A program made the position numbers and the translations under genes. DNA of 64,000 nucleotides from Hericium rajendrae. Its lineage: Eukaryota; Basidiomycota; Agaricomycetes; Russulales; Hericiaceae. The notes under the pieces are model-generated. The model was not told where the DNA came from, searched no databases, and was given only the letters and a program-made list of their open reading frames with translations. Location of the stretch: NCBI GenBank assembly GCA_033439255.1, contig CM065878.1, positions 2,666,001 to 2,730,000 of the forward strand, in the 5' to 3' direction. Numbering within the stretch: the stretch's first letter is position 1; every line of letters starts with the position of its first letter. Positions 55,301 through 64,000 of this stretch are shown in pieces.

Positions 55301-57575
55301 GTGACTTTGGCCGCAACCTACGGGCCAGACAAAAGTGACCTAAGGCCGTAAGTTACGGGCTGGTCAAACCCAGCTGGAATGAGGGTTTTTGGTCCGTAAG
55401 CTACGGGCCAGCTGGATCTGGGAATAGACCATAAGTTACGGGTCAGCTTATATAGATGTGTACCATAGGTTACGGTGGAGCTGGCAGGGGGTATTTCTTG
55501 GGTGCCGGACTAATGGAATTAAATCAGAACCGGACTACTTTTTCTAGCTTCAGACTGCTTTTTTAGGGCTTGGACTAGTGGTTGAAAATTGAACTGGATT
55601 ACATAAGATAACATAGGACTACGGACTATAGAAGATTATGGAATAGGACTATCAGACAGGACTTCGGACTTGTATTGAATAAGACATCAGACTATTCCAC
55701 AGGACTTTGGACTACTTTATAGGACTTCGGACTACTCTATAGGACTTTGAACTACTCCATAGGACTTCGGACTACTCCATAGAACTTCGGACTACTTAAT
55801 AAAACTTCAGACTACTTAATAGGACTTCGGACTACTTAATAAAACTTCGGACTCTGAACTAGACTAAGGACTCTGGACTCTGGACTTCAGATTGAGAACT
55901 TCGGATTAAGGATTATAAAATAGGACTATAGACAACAGACTTTGGACTAGGACTTAAAACTCCGGAACATGACTCCGGACTCTAGACTATTACGGATCAA
56001 AGACTTCGGACTCCAGACTCCGGACTTCGGACCTCGGACCTCGGACTATAGCCTTCGAACTTCAGACTGAACCATAAAATAGGCATCAGGACTAATCTAA
56101 TGATAAAATCAAATTAAGGACTACAAAATAAAACAAAGGACTATAAAATAGAACTAAGGACTACAAAGACAGATTTAGAATCAGAAAATTAGCCTAAGGA
56201 CTATAAGATCTATGATCAGACTATGGACTATAAGATAGAACTAAGAACTATAAATATATATTCTAAAATTATTCAACAGACTAATTTGTATATAAAAAAG
56301 GCTACTTGAGTTTTGAATTAAATTATTATAGGACAAAGAAAAAGAGCAGGACAAAACAATAGTAGCTAGTAACAATCAAACATTCAAGTTGACGCGTCTT
56401 TAGTTGTACAGCCACAAGACCCATATCTAGATTCTCGGTATTTGAGTCATAACAAATCAAATCAAATACTATAAAATTAGCAAAAATAACAGCATATACT
56501 TTCAACTCATATAATATTATAAAATGCAACAGATTTATATTTAAGATACTATAGTATATGAGATGGCAGATATAAGTTAGTAAAGTCTAAAAATTAGCCT
56601 CTGATGTAGTGCTCGGCAATCACCAACATCTAATATTGTAACTCCGCTGAGTATAGTCACTGTGTTGCAGCTATATCACATCAAATGGATTACTGTGCCA
56701 CTACTTTAAACAAGCTCTCAAGAATGCTAGCTTATAATCCTTAGTTTCATTCTATTATTTAGACTTTAGTCTGAAGTCTCAAGGCTATAGTCCGAGGTCC
56801 GAGGTCCGAGGTCCGGAGTCTGGAGTCCGAAGTCTTTGATCTGTAGTAGTCTAGAGTCCGGAGTCATGTTCCGGAGTTTTAAGTCCTAGTCCAAAGTCTG
56901 TTGTCTATAGTCCTATTTTATAATCCTTAATCCGAAGTTCTCAATCTGAAGTCCAGAGTTCAGAGTCCTTAGTCTAGTTCAGAGTCCGAAGTTTTATTAA
57001 GTAGTCCGAAGTCCTATTAAGTAGTCTGAAGTTTTATTAAGTAGTCCGAAGTTCTATGGAGTAGTCTGAAGTTTTATTAAGTAGTCCGAAGTTCTATGGA
57101 GTAGTCCGAAGTCCTATGGAGTAGTTCAAAGTCCTATAGAGTAGTCCGAAGTCCTATAGAGTAGTCCAAAGTCCTGTGGAATAGTCCGATGTCTTATTCA
57201 ATACAAGTCCGAAGTCCTGTCTGATAGTCCTATTCCATAATCTTCTATAGTCCGTAGTCCTGTGTTATCTTATGTAATCCAGTTCAATTTTCAACCACTA
57301 GTCCGAGCCCTAAAAAAGCAGTCCGAAGCTAGAAAAAGTAGTCCGGTTCTGATTTAATTCCATTAGTCCGGCACCCAAGAAATACCCCCTGCCAGCTCCA
57401 CCGTAACCTATGGTACACATCTATATAAGCTGACCCGTAACTTATGGTCTATTCCCAGATCCAGCTGGCCCGTAGCTTACGGACCAAAAACCCTCATTCC
57501 AGCTGGGTTTGACCAGCCCGTAACTTACGGCCTTAGGCCACTTTTGTCTGGCCCGTAGGTTACGGCCAAAGTCAC
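55301..57575. repeat. Large inverted repeat with ~0.8 kb arms
   Basis: Left arm 55,301-56,069 and right arm 56,768-57,575 are reverse complements with few differences (gtgactttggcc... against ...ggccaaagtcac), around a ~700-bp A/T-rich loop. Outer parts hold repeats of gtaRSttacggRcYagctgg type. Inner parts hold a 20-bp tandem repeat (aggacttcggactactYYat, about ten copies per arm at 55,660-55,860 and 56,990-57,190). A transcript would fold into a very long hairpin. Confidence 0.9.
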
Positions 57576-58179
57576 TGTATTGTGTGTGTAATAGAAGAAT
57601 CATGACCACTGTAATTTAGCCGTAGCTTCTGTAGCACGTAATTATGCAAGGCACATTTTGATCAAGGAATCTGTAGACGTCATCTACCTGCTGTAGCTAT
57701 GATGCGCCTGCTGTAGCTGCAGTAGACAACATATTAACATGCATTATATCATTGACTTTAACTATTCTATGATTCTTATGTACATATACCATTAGTTAGC
57801 AACATAAATATGATATATATGATCAACTCTTATAAGTTTACTTAAGACTGTATAGAGTTGAGTGTTGCCGCATTGTATGAGCAGCAGGACGAAGAATGTT
57901 GCCCAAATATAGGCATGATTTGTCGTCTTAAGCTGGCTGTACTGGAGCGCCACGACTCAACAAGTCGAAACATTGAAGTCCTGTCTCAAGGTATGTTCAC
58001 AGTGTGTATTGATACTAATGCATATGGAATTATAGGTTCTACTACTGCCCTTGCCTCTGGGCTTTGTATCTGGGCCTTGGCTCCAAAAAAAAGGTTCTAA
58101 TAGGTACGTCAAATAATCTTCTGAATCATAGCACAAATGTGTCTCTCCAGACCTCAAACCTTTGTCGATTTGCACGATC

Positions 58180-58770
58180 TTGGCGTCGTTCGAATCGTGC
58201 TGATCGTAGCTTTCGAACGAGCCCACATGCGAGGCGTTTGGATAAGTATTAGGTGAGTTACCTGCCTTATTCTGATAGGTACTTACTGATAGCAGGATCT
58301 TGGCATAGCGCAACGAGCAGGGCATGGATCGGCTCGTGTATAGGCTTGTTCGAACGCTATGATTCATAGCTTTCGAACAAGCCTACATACGAGTCGATCC
58401 AACCAGCCGTTGCTCCGCAGCAAGACATTCTCTCCTCCTGGTAAGGCAAAATTCGCCTTTTAGCGAATTTGTCATATCTCGGTCAATACAGTACGTATCG
58501 ACGACGTTTTAACAGTTCTGGAAAGGGCTAATTTATACCTTTCCAATAAGCCTACATACACGTCGATAGGACTAGGTAGCGCCACGAAACAGCAAGATCT
58601 CCTGGATGATGTGGCAAAACGTGCTTTTGCCATATCTTGGGATATATTGTACGTATCACAGCTCTCTTAGGCTCGACTGAAAGCTCTGATTCGTAACTTT
58701 CGAACAAGCCCTCATGCGTCCATATTGGTGGACATTTCATCGCGCAAGGGACAAACTTGTCCTATCATCC
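58180..58770. repeat. Diverged tandem repeat, period ~165 bp
   Basis: Four blocks each contain a variant of tcRtagctttcgaacaagcc followed by tacatRcgagtcg (near 58,205, 58,365, 58,540 and 58,700). The bases between are also partly alike (gtcatatctcggtcaata and gccatatcttgggatata). Confidence 0.65.
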
Positions 58771-59029
58771 CTCCTCCTAGGCGAGTTTTTTTTTCACTTT
58801 CTCAAATCTCCATCATTTTCTATGATCTTAGGCTTATTTTGCTCACACAATGCAGGGCTTTCATTTTATTATATTAATCAGGTAAGTACTGGACGTGTGG
58901 TACTGCAATATTGATACCTCTGATTTCTTAGGTGTCACCTGGGACGTTCCCACGCCCTCGGCAGAGCGGCACAGAGCAGGACGAAGAATCATGCGCAAAT
59001 TTGGGCATGATTCTTCATCCTCCCAGGGT

Positions 59030-59440
59030 GGCAGGGCACGGTGCGGGTGAGGTGCAGTGCAGTGCAGGTGGGGAGGGGGCACACTAGGGGGGGGCATGCG
59101 GCGCAGTGCATGAGCGAGGCACAGTGTGGTGTGGATGTGGCTACAGGTACGGCGCGGTAGATGGGCATGCAGGTGAGGCACGGCATGGTGGACAGGCATG
59201 CAGGTGAGGTGTGGTACAGCATGGTGGACATGCATGCAGGCGAGGCACGGCACAGCGGGCAGGTGCACGCATGCGTCAGATGCATGGGGTACGGGTGCGG
59301 GAGTGGGTGCAAGGTGGTGCACACAGTGGATGTGCACACATGCATGGTGCAGTGACGTGCGCATGGGTGAGGTGTGGCGCAGTGGACAGGTGTGCAGGCA
59401 TGGCATAGTGCAGCGGACGTGTGATACTCTCAGTGTTAGC
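59030..59440. repeat. Minisatellite, transposon 2, CpG-poor form
   Basis: Copies of ggcatgcaggtgaggcacgg type. The unit looks like that of transposon 1 with CG changed to TG or CA at most places. Confidence 0.75.
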
Positions 59441-59960
59441 ATGAATAAATGAAAAGATTTTTTTTTACTCACCTGCCAGGTCCTCATCATGCTATAACCA
59501 TCTGCCGGCATTTGATTCCACATGAAAGGGGGAGGGAGGGAGGAGGAGAGGAGAGAAGGAGGGGAGTTGAGGGTAGCAGCTGCAAGATGAATGTTATTGA
59601 TGAACTTTGATGTGCGTCAAGTCATTCACCACCAAACATGTGCAAGTTGGAATGTTTCTAATGTAGTAAATCAAATAAAATCAGGATAAATCTGAAAAAA
59701 CACCAATAGCTATATTTCATTGATTCAATTTATTTGAATCACAGAACTATATAGCTACTGTACTATAAGCTACTGGACAGCAACACGAACTTAGTGAAGT
59801 CTGTTGCCTTAGTCTCTGACACAGCACCCGGCAGCATCTGGGCCAAGTCACGGCAGCTGCATTTTGGGCTCCGCTCGCCACGTCTATATAAGGCATGCAC
59901 GACGTGCAACCTCTCTTTCTTTCCAACCCCCATCATCTCTTCTGTCATTGACTCGAGCTT
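59410..59960 (+). promoter_or_regulatory. Dispersed TATA module, copy 2
   Basis: Same order of landmarks as 53,440-53,990: T8-9 run with actcacctg, tagtaaatcaaataaaat (59,665-59,682), cttagtctctga, ctccgctcgccacgtc and tatataaggcatgcacgac (TATA at 59,885). Differences from copy 1 are mostly CG to CA or TG. Confidence 0.6.
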
Positions 59961-62419
59961 TGTGCATGGTGTGTCTTCCTTTTTCTTATTAGTAATCTTT
60001 ATGCTTATGTCTGTTCTTACCTTACTATGGGTATGTACATTTTCGTTTCTTTTTATTTTTTATTTTTTGGTAAGTCTTTGCTTATAGCCTTTGATACCTC
60101 ACTAACTAGCTTTTACTAGTACTTGTTAGATATAATATTGCTTTTTTTGTGATGTTTGTAATGTTTGTTCTTTTTTACAGTCTATGCTTTTGAATCCTCT
60201 TATAGTGTAGTCTCATATAGTACCATGTATTTGTATTTGCTAGTAAATAAATTTGATTGTTGTTTGTTTGAACCCTTATGAACTGCATAAGAATTTTTTG
60301 TTGACTTAGATGTTATATTGAGTTAGTCAAATTTGAAGACCTGCAAATATAACAGGCTGCATATGTGCAATAAATCTATTGTAGCATGAATGGACTACTG
60401 TAGTTGTGGTAGCACATTATAGCATCTGTAGAAGATTGCACATTGTGGAAACTTGACTTGTCTACAGTAGCAAATCTGTACTACAGTGAACTACAGTAGA
60501 CAATATCTATCTACAGTAGCTACAGAAAATAAGAAGAGTCCTACAGACACTACCGCAACTACTCTGGCTACTATAGCTACTGTAGCCAGCGGTAGTTTGC
60601 GATAGTACATACGGTTTTTCCTGATGCCGGTCACCACCAGTGACATTGGCCTGTGGAAATGCAGTGAATTGTGTGACAGAGCAGTGAAAGACTTACAGAT
60701 GCAAAGAGCACTTCATTCCTGGGAGGGAGATACTGGAGAGGGTAAGAACAGTGCGGTGAATAGGGGAGGGGCAAGACAAACATAGTGGCGTGTGAACAAG
60801 TGAGCATGAGGGCTGTGACCCATGAGTGTGCACATGCTCATTTGGAGCTCCTGGGGGGAGAAATGTCAATGGCATGGCATTCCTCTGAGCATTGGAGGCA
60901 TACCGCATAGCACACAGAGTGCTATCATGAGAGGAACATCAATCAGATGGGCATTGCCAGAGGACTGGAGGCATATCATAAGAAAGGGTGGTCCACGACA
61001 CAATGAGTAGTTCTCTGGGTAGGCAAGAGGATAGCCTGCTTGGGAATTTCTTAGATGGGAAACTTGAAGGGTGGCTTGGTCTTGGTGATGACCATTGGCG
61101 ATAATGTTGCCGAGGACGATGTCTGCGTCCGTGTCGCTGTCTGGGGAATGGGCACACGTGGAGAGAGCAGAGTCATCATTGTCACCCTCTTTGGGCTTGG
61201 GCATATCCAGGTCCGTATCAGTGACGGGGAGGAGGGAGCCTAGATTCTAAGGCAGGGTGAGGTGCATATAGGCACATATATGCATGCAGACTCACATTGC
61301 AGAGGGCCATGAGAGATTGGGCATCGAGACAGGGAGAAGAAGGTGGGTTCTGAGAGGATGTGAGGCACATATGTGCACGTATATGCAGACTCACAATGCC
61401 AAATTCCATGAGCAATTCTGCATATAGTTGCTGAGGGGAGGCATCCTCGTCAGCTGTGTGAGAGGATGGAGGGAGGTCCATGTTGTCTGTGCTGGGCTCA
61501 GCAGAAGTGGGAGTCACGGTGAGGATGAACCAGAGAGAGTGGGGGAAGGGGGTTTATATAGGATGCTGCAATGTGGGGGCGACACGTAGCATCACGTGAG
61601 TGACAAAGTCATTATTAATGTTTGCTATGTTCACGAAGCCCACAGCATCATGGTCTATTCACTAGTCTCACAGTGCAGCTACCTCTGTGTGCAAGGCATC
61701 CGCTCCATCTGAAAAATTTGCCAGTGATACATAGCTCTATCTAGTCTACATAGATCTTCTAGCTTCATAGTATCGCCCTTTATTGTATAGCCCACATAGC
61801 CAAAGAGAGATGCTATATAGTGCTATGAAGCTCAAGGGTGATGCTATGGAGTGCTATCATAGCTATCATAGCTACCTATGAAGCTATCATATGGTACCTA
61901 GCTATCATACCTATAAGAGCTATGTCAGTTGCATATGCTATGATTGATAGATAGATTTAGTACATCTATGTAAGATACAAAATCTATCAGCAATATGCAA
62001 ATTTATTTAAAATCAAGACTAGACAAGCTATGCAACAACCTTGAAATCCTGACTCATTATTAATTATAAAAACAAAAGTTTAGATAAATTCAAAAGCATT
62101 ATATTTATTATCTAATATAATATAACATATGATAAATATATACTACAACATCAACATTGATTACAATCTAAACATTAAAAACCTTACAAATACCTACAAA
62201 GATAACAAATCATGAAGCAAACAACTACTTACAAATAAACAAAAAGCGAAATACAATCTATTAGAAAACATGAATAGTTAGCTATAAAAATAAGTTTAGA
62301 AGACTATAACAGACGAAGACTTACCAAAATAAGATAAAAGCAAAATTGCAGCCCATAAGACTAAAACAAAGTAAGCAAGGCATAAGCATAGACTACAAAA
62401 GAAATATGAAGAGACTTAC

Positions 62420-62645
62420 CGAAAGTCTTAGCCAATAGAGAAGCTTGCGCGGAATGAGGAGGGATGGTGGGGGTTGAAGAGAGAGAGAGAACGCGCGTCA
62501 TGCGAGGGTTATATAGGTGAGCGCGGGTTTGCCCGGCGGAGCCCCAAATGTGGCTGCCGGGATGCGGCCCGGGCACCGTGTCAGACGCCAAGTGCCAGAT
62601 CTCATTAACTTCGTTCTGCATTCCAGTAGCTTATAGTATGCTAGT
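62420..62645 (-). promoter_or_regulatory. Dispersed TATA module, copy 3 (inverted)
   Basis: Read on the minus strand: ataagctactgg, gacacggtgcccgggccgc, ccacatttggggctccgc, ctatataaccctcgcatgacg (TATA at about 62,510-62,517), then a (ct)n tract. It lines up with copies 1 and 2. Confidence 0.6.
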
Positions 62646-62989
62646 TAGACATGTGTCTCATTCGATCGAGCGATATAGATATACTCTGAATATATGCTTT
62701 TTTTCAGAATTGTTTCGATTTTATTTGGTTTACTAAGTCGAGACACACTCAAACTCGCGCGTTCACTAATGTAGCTGCCGAACGCGCGTCGATAATTCGT
62801 TCGACTTGTTGCTCTCGGTCCTCCGGCAGTGAGCACGCTCCTTTCACTCTCCTCTTCCTCTCTTCCCTTCCCTCTTCACTATTTGTTGCTCCTCCTCAAC
62901 ATGAAGGATACGACGGGTTTGTAAGGGCTAGAGGGCTCCAGGTGCGTAAATAAAGCTTTTATCTCGTTGTACAGTAATCGACTAATCTT

Positions 62990-63021
62990 GAGAGTCTCGC
63001 TCGTTATCGAGCGAGACTCTC
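62990..63021. repeat. Perfect 14-bp hairpin
   Basis: gagagtctcgctcg - ttat - cgagcgagactctc, followed by a gttttt run on the plus strand. Confidence 0.9.
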
Positions 63022-63199
63022 GTTTTTACTAGTTCTTCGATACTCCACGACCCCCTGCATGCCCTTCGACATCCCATCTCACCTCTCGTGCACCGTCCGC
63101 ATCTTTTCCCTCCCCACGCCTTCTCCCTCCCTGCGCCTTCGACAACTCACTCCTGCGCCGCCGACATGTCATTCCACGGCCTCGCCACAGATCCTCGTC

Positions 63200-64000
63200 T
63201 GTCTGCCACAGCCCGCGGGTGTGCCGACATCCCGGTACGTCATCCCTTGCGGTATCAACGGGCCTCGTCCCACGGCACAGAGCTGCGACAACACGTGGGG
63301 GTTCCCATCGGCTCGCGCTAGGCCAAGACCATGCCCGGTCACCCCCAACACCCACACGCGGGCACTCTCAGCACTCGCACACGTGGCCTCAAGAGCGTGG
63401 CCACGTCCCGTGGATGGCCAGCAAGGCGAACGCCGAGTCTCGTTGCTATGGCAACGAGACTCGACAATGTGTCGTGCGACCACGTACTGCACCGCCTGCT
63501 CCCTGCATGCCCATGCGTGCACGGCTCCGACGTCACGCCAGCGCAAGGCCACGAACACCTGCATGCGGGGCTGCTGGGTACGTGCGCATGCTGGCGCACG
63601 GCCCCGCTGCCCTGCGTGCGTATGGTACGCATGTCGTGAGACCCCCAGCCCAACCTGCACGGACTCAACGACCTAGGCATGGCCACAGCCCGTGTGCGTG
63701 CAACCCACACGCCTCACACATGGCCGGCAGCATATGCACGTTTGCCAATGCACGCCCCTGACTGCTGCACATGCGAGCATACCCCGACTACACGCGCATG
63801 CCCATGTACGGCCCTGCCGACTCCGCAAGGGTGCGCCGTTGGGTGCAGGGCCCTGTCGTCTCCCACACGGCCTTCTCGTAGGCGCAAGGCCTGCGTACGA
63901 CCCCCCGCAATACACTCGCTGCCGCGCACGTAGCGCACGGTCCCGCCATCTCGCGTACGGCTGCACCGTCTGGTATAGGGCCCTGTTGCCTTGCGCATGG
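63200..64000. repeat. GC-rich degenerate repeat region of transposon 3
   Basis: Loose repeats of cgtacggcYcYgYYgcctYgcgcatg type, similar in composition to the reverse complement of the transposon 1 minisatellites. Overlapping open frames in several registers are composition effects and are not called as genes. Confidence 0.5.
63434..63463. repeat. Perfect 13-bp hairpin
   Basis: cgagtctcgttgc - tatg - gcaacgagactcg. Shares the gagtctcg core with the hairpin at 62,990. Confidence 0.9.

Larger units (their letters stand above)
55181..60626 (+). mobile_element. Non-autonomous TIR transposon 2 (5.4 kb)
   Basis: Perfect 15-bp ends catcaggaaaaaccg (55,181-55,195) and cggtttttcctgatg (60,612-60,626), flanked by CC at 55,179-55,180 and 60,627-60,628 (2-bp duplication). 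It starts 15 bp after transposon 1 ends. Contents: large inverted repeat (55,301-57,575), a diverged ~165-bp tandem repeat (58,180-58,770), a minisatellite (59,030-59,440), the TATA module (59,410-59,960) and ctacagtagc-rich subterminal DNA. No transposase recognised. A short frame at 57,858 (SVAALYEQQDEECCPN) is unassigned. Confidence 0.8.
50486..61517 (-). pseudogene. Element gene b of unit 2, interrupted by two transposons
   Basis: The 5' exons (from 61,517: xTPTSAEPSTDNMDLPPSSH, then AQSLMALCNV and the acidic exon near 61,200-61,060) and the 3' exon (50,743-50,486: GNAFSIPQALFFVDSPSP, LPEEHFFTGGASS) are separated by 9.9 kb of inserted DNA. It shares the GTG in place of ATG with unit 1. 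Confidence 0.7.
49285..61705. mobile_element. Tyrosine-recombinase element, unit 2, split by nested transposons
   Basis: Three pieces (49,285-50,762; 55,166-55,180; 60,627-61,705) line up without gaps with 41,170 to about 43,712 of unit 1 once the nested elements 50,763-55,165 and 55,181-60,626 are removed. It contains the F-box remnant and gene b in the same order and strand. A third transposon begins at 61,706, so the rest of the unit, including any recombinase gene, would lie beyond the window. Confidence 0.8.
61706..64000 (-). mobile_element. TIR transposon 3, same family as transposon 1, inverted, cut by window end
   Basis: Begins catctgaaaaatttgccagtg directly after cgctc of unit 2. 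This matches the reverse complement of transposon 1's right end (catctgagaaatttaacagtg), and the following ~250 bases share its ctatgatagct-type repeats. Inside, the TATA module is on the minus strand (62,420-62,645) and the GC-rich repeat region comes after it, the mirror image of transposon 1. The other end is outside the window, so target duplication cannot be checked. Confidence 0.7.

Noticed and set aside
55660-57190. 20-bp repeats resembling a CRISPR array
   Set aside because: The units are head-to-tail without spacers and occur in mirror image in both arms of an inverted repeat in a fungal transposon.
55301-57575. The two arms as LTRs of a retrotransposon
   Set aside because: They are inverted, not direct, and enclose no gag-pol sequence.
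63059-63966. Overlapping open frames near the window end
   Set aside because: Same composition effect; sequence is Cys/His/Arg/Pro-rich in every register and no exon structure fits.

Overview
The window is nuclear DNA of a filamentous basidiomycete, most likely an Agaricomycete. Nearly every gene is split by short (about 45-60 bp) GT-AG introns, and the gene families (MARVEL-like and SUR7-like membrane proteins, secreted GH16, DPBB and PL8 proteins, a RasGEF with a P-loop domain, F-box remnants) are typical of mushrooms. Gene models below were joined by reading across introns by eye, so exon edges are good to a few bases where given and otherwise approximate.

Positions 1-41,000 are compact, ordinary gene space. 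In order: 3' end of a Drs1/DDX27-like helicase; RasGEF with a Ras-like domain (-); MARVEL-like protein; a Tc1-type transposase relic (-); an MFSD1-like transporter; ribosomal eL15; a GH16 glucanase; a SurE-type phosphatase (-); an SRA-YDG protein; a DPBB secreted protein; an uncharacterised gene (-); a GPI-type wall protein; MYG1; a SUR7-like protein; a PL8 polysaccharide lyase cluster (two genes plus a relic); ribosomal uS3 (-); an amidase; a peroxisomal-type 3-ketoacyl-CoA thiolase (-); and bL32m (-) and NDUFA5 (+) back to back. Several of these genes need a one-base change at a homopolymer to read through, so base-level accuracy is suspect.

From 41,046 to the end the window is mobile DNA. 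An intact intron-bearing tRNA-Ser(UGA) gene (-) is directly followed by an ~8.1 kb element (41,170-49,247). This carries, all on the minus strand, a tyrosine-recombinase-like protein (DUF3435 type) with C2H2 fingers at the far end, two paralogous acidic-protein genes and an F-box remnant. The element ends in a 54-bp palindrome touching a second, 37-bp copy of the tRNA 5' half (49,248-49,284). After that a second unit of the same element begins. The layout suggests a recombinase element that targets tRNA-Ser and has inserted twice in tandem.

The second unit is cut up by three further transposons with terminal inverted repeats: 50,763-55,165, 55,181-60,626 and 61,706 to beyond the window end. 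They encode no recognisable protein. They carry CpG-rich minisatellites, a shared TATA-containing module in three copies, and (in the second) an inverted repeat with ~0.8 kb arms. Copies differ mainly at CpG sites, as expected for methylated repeats.
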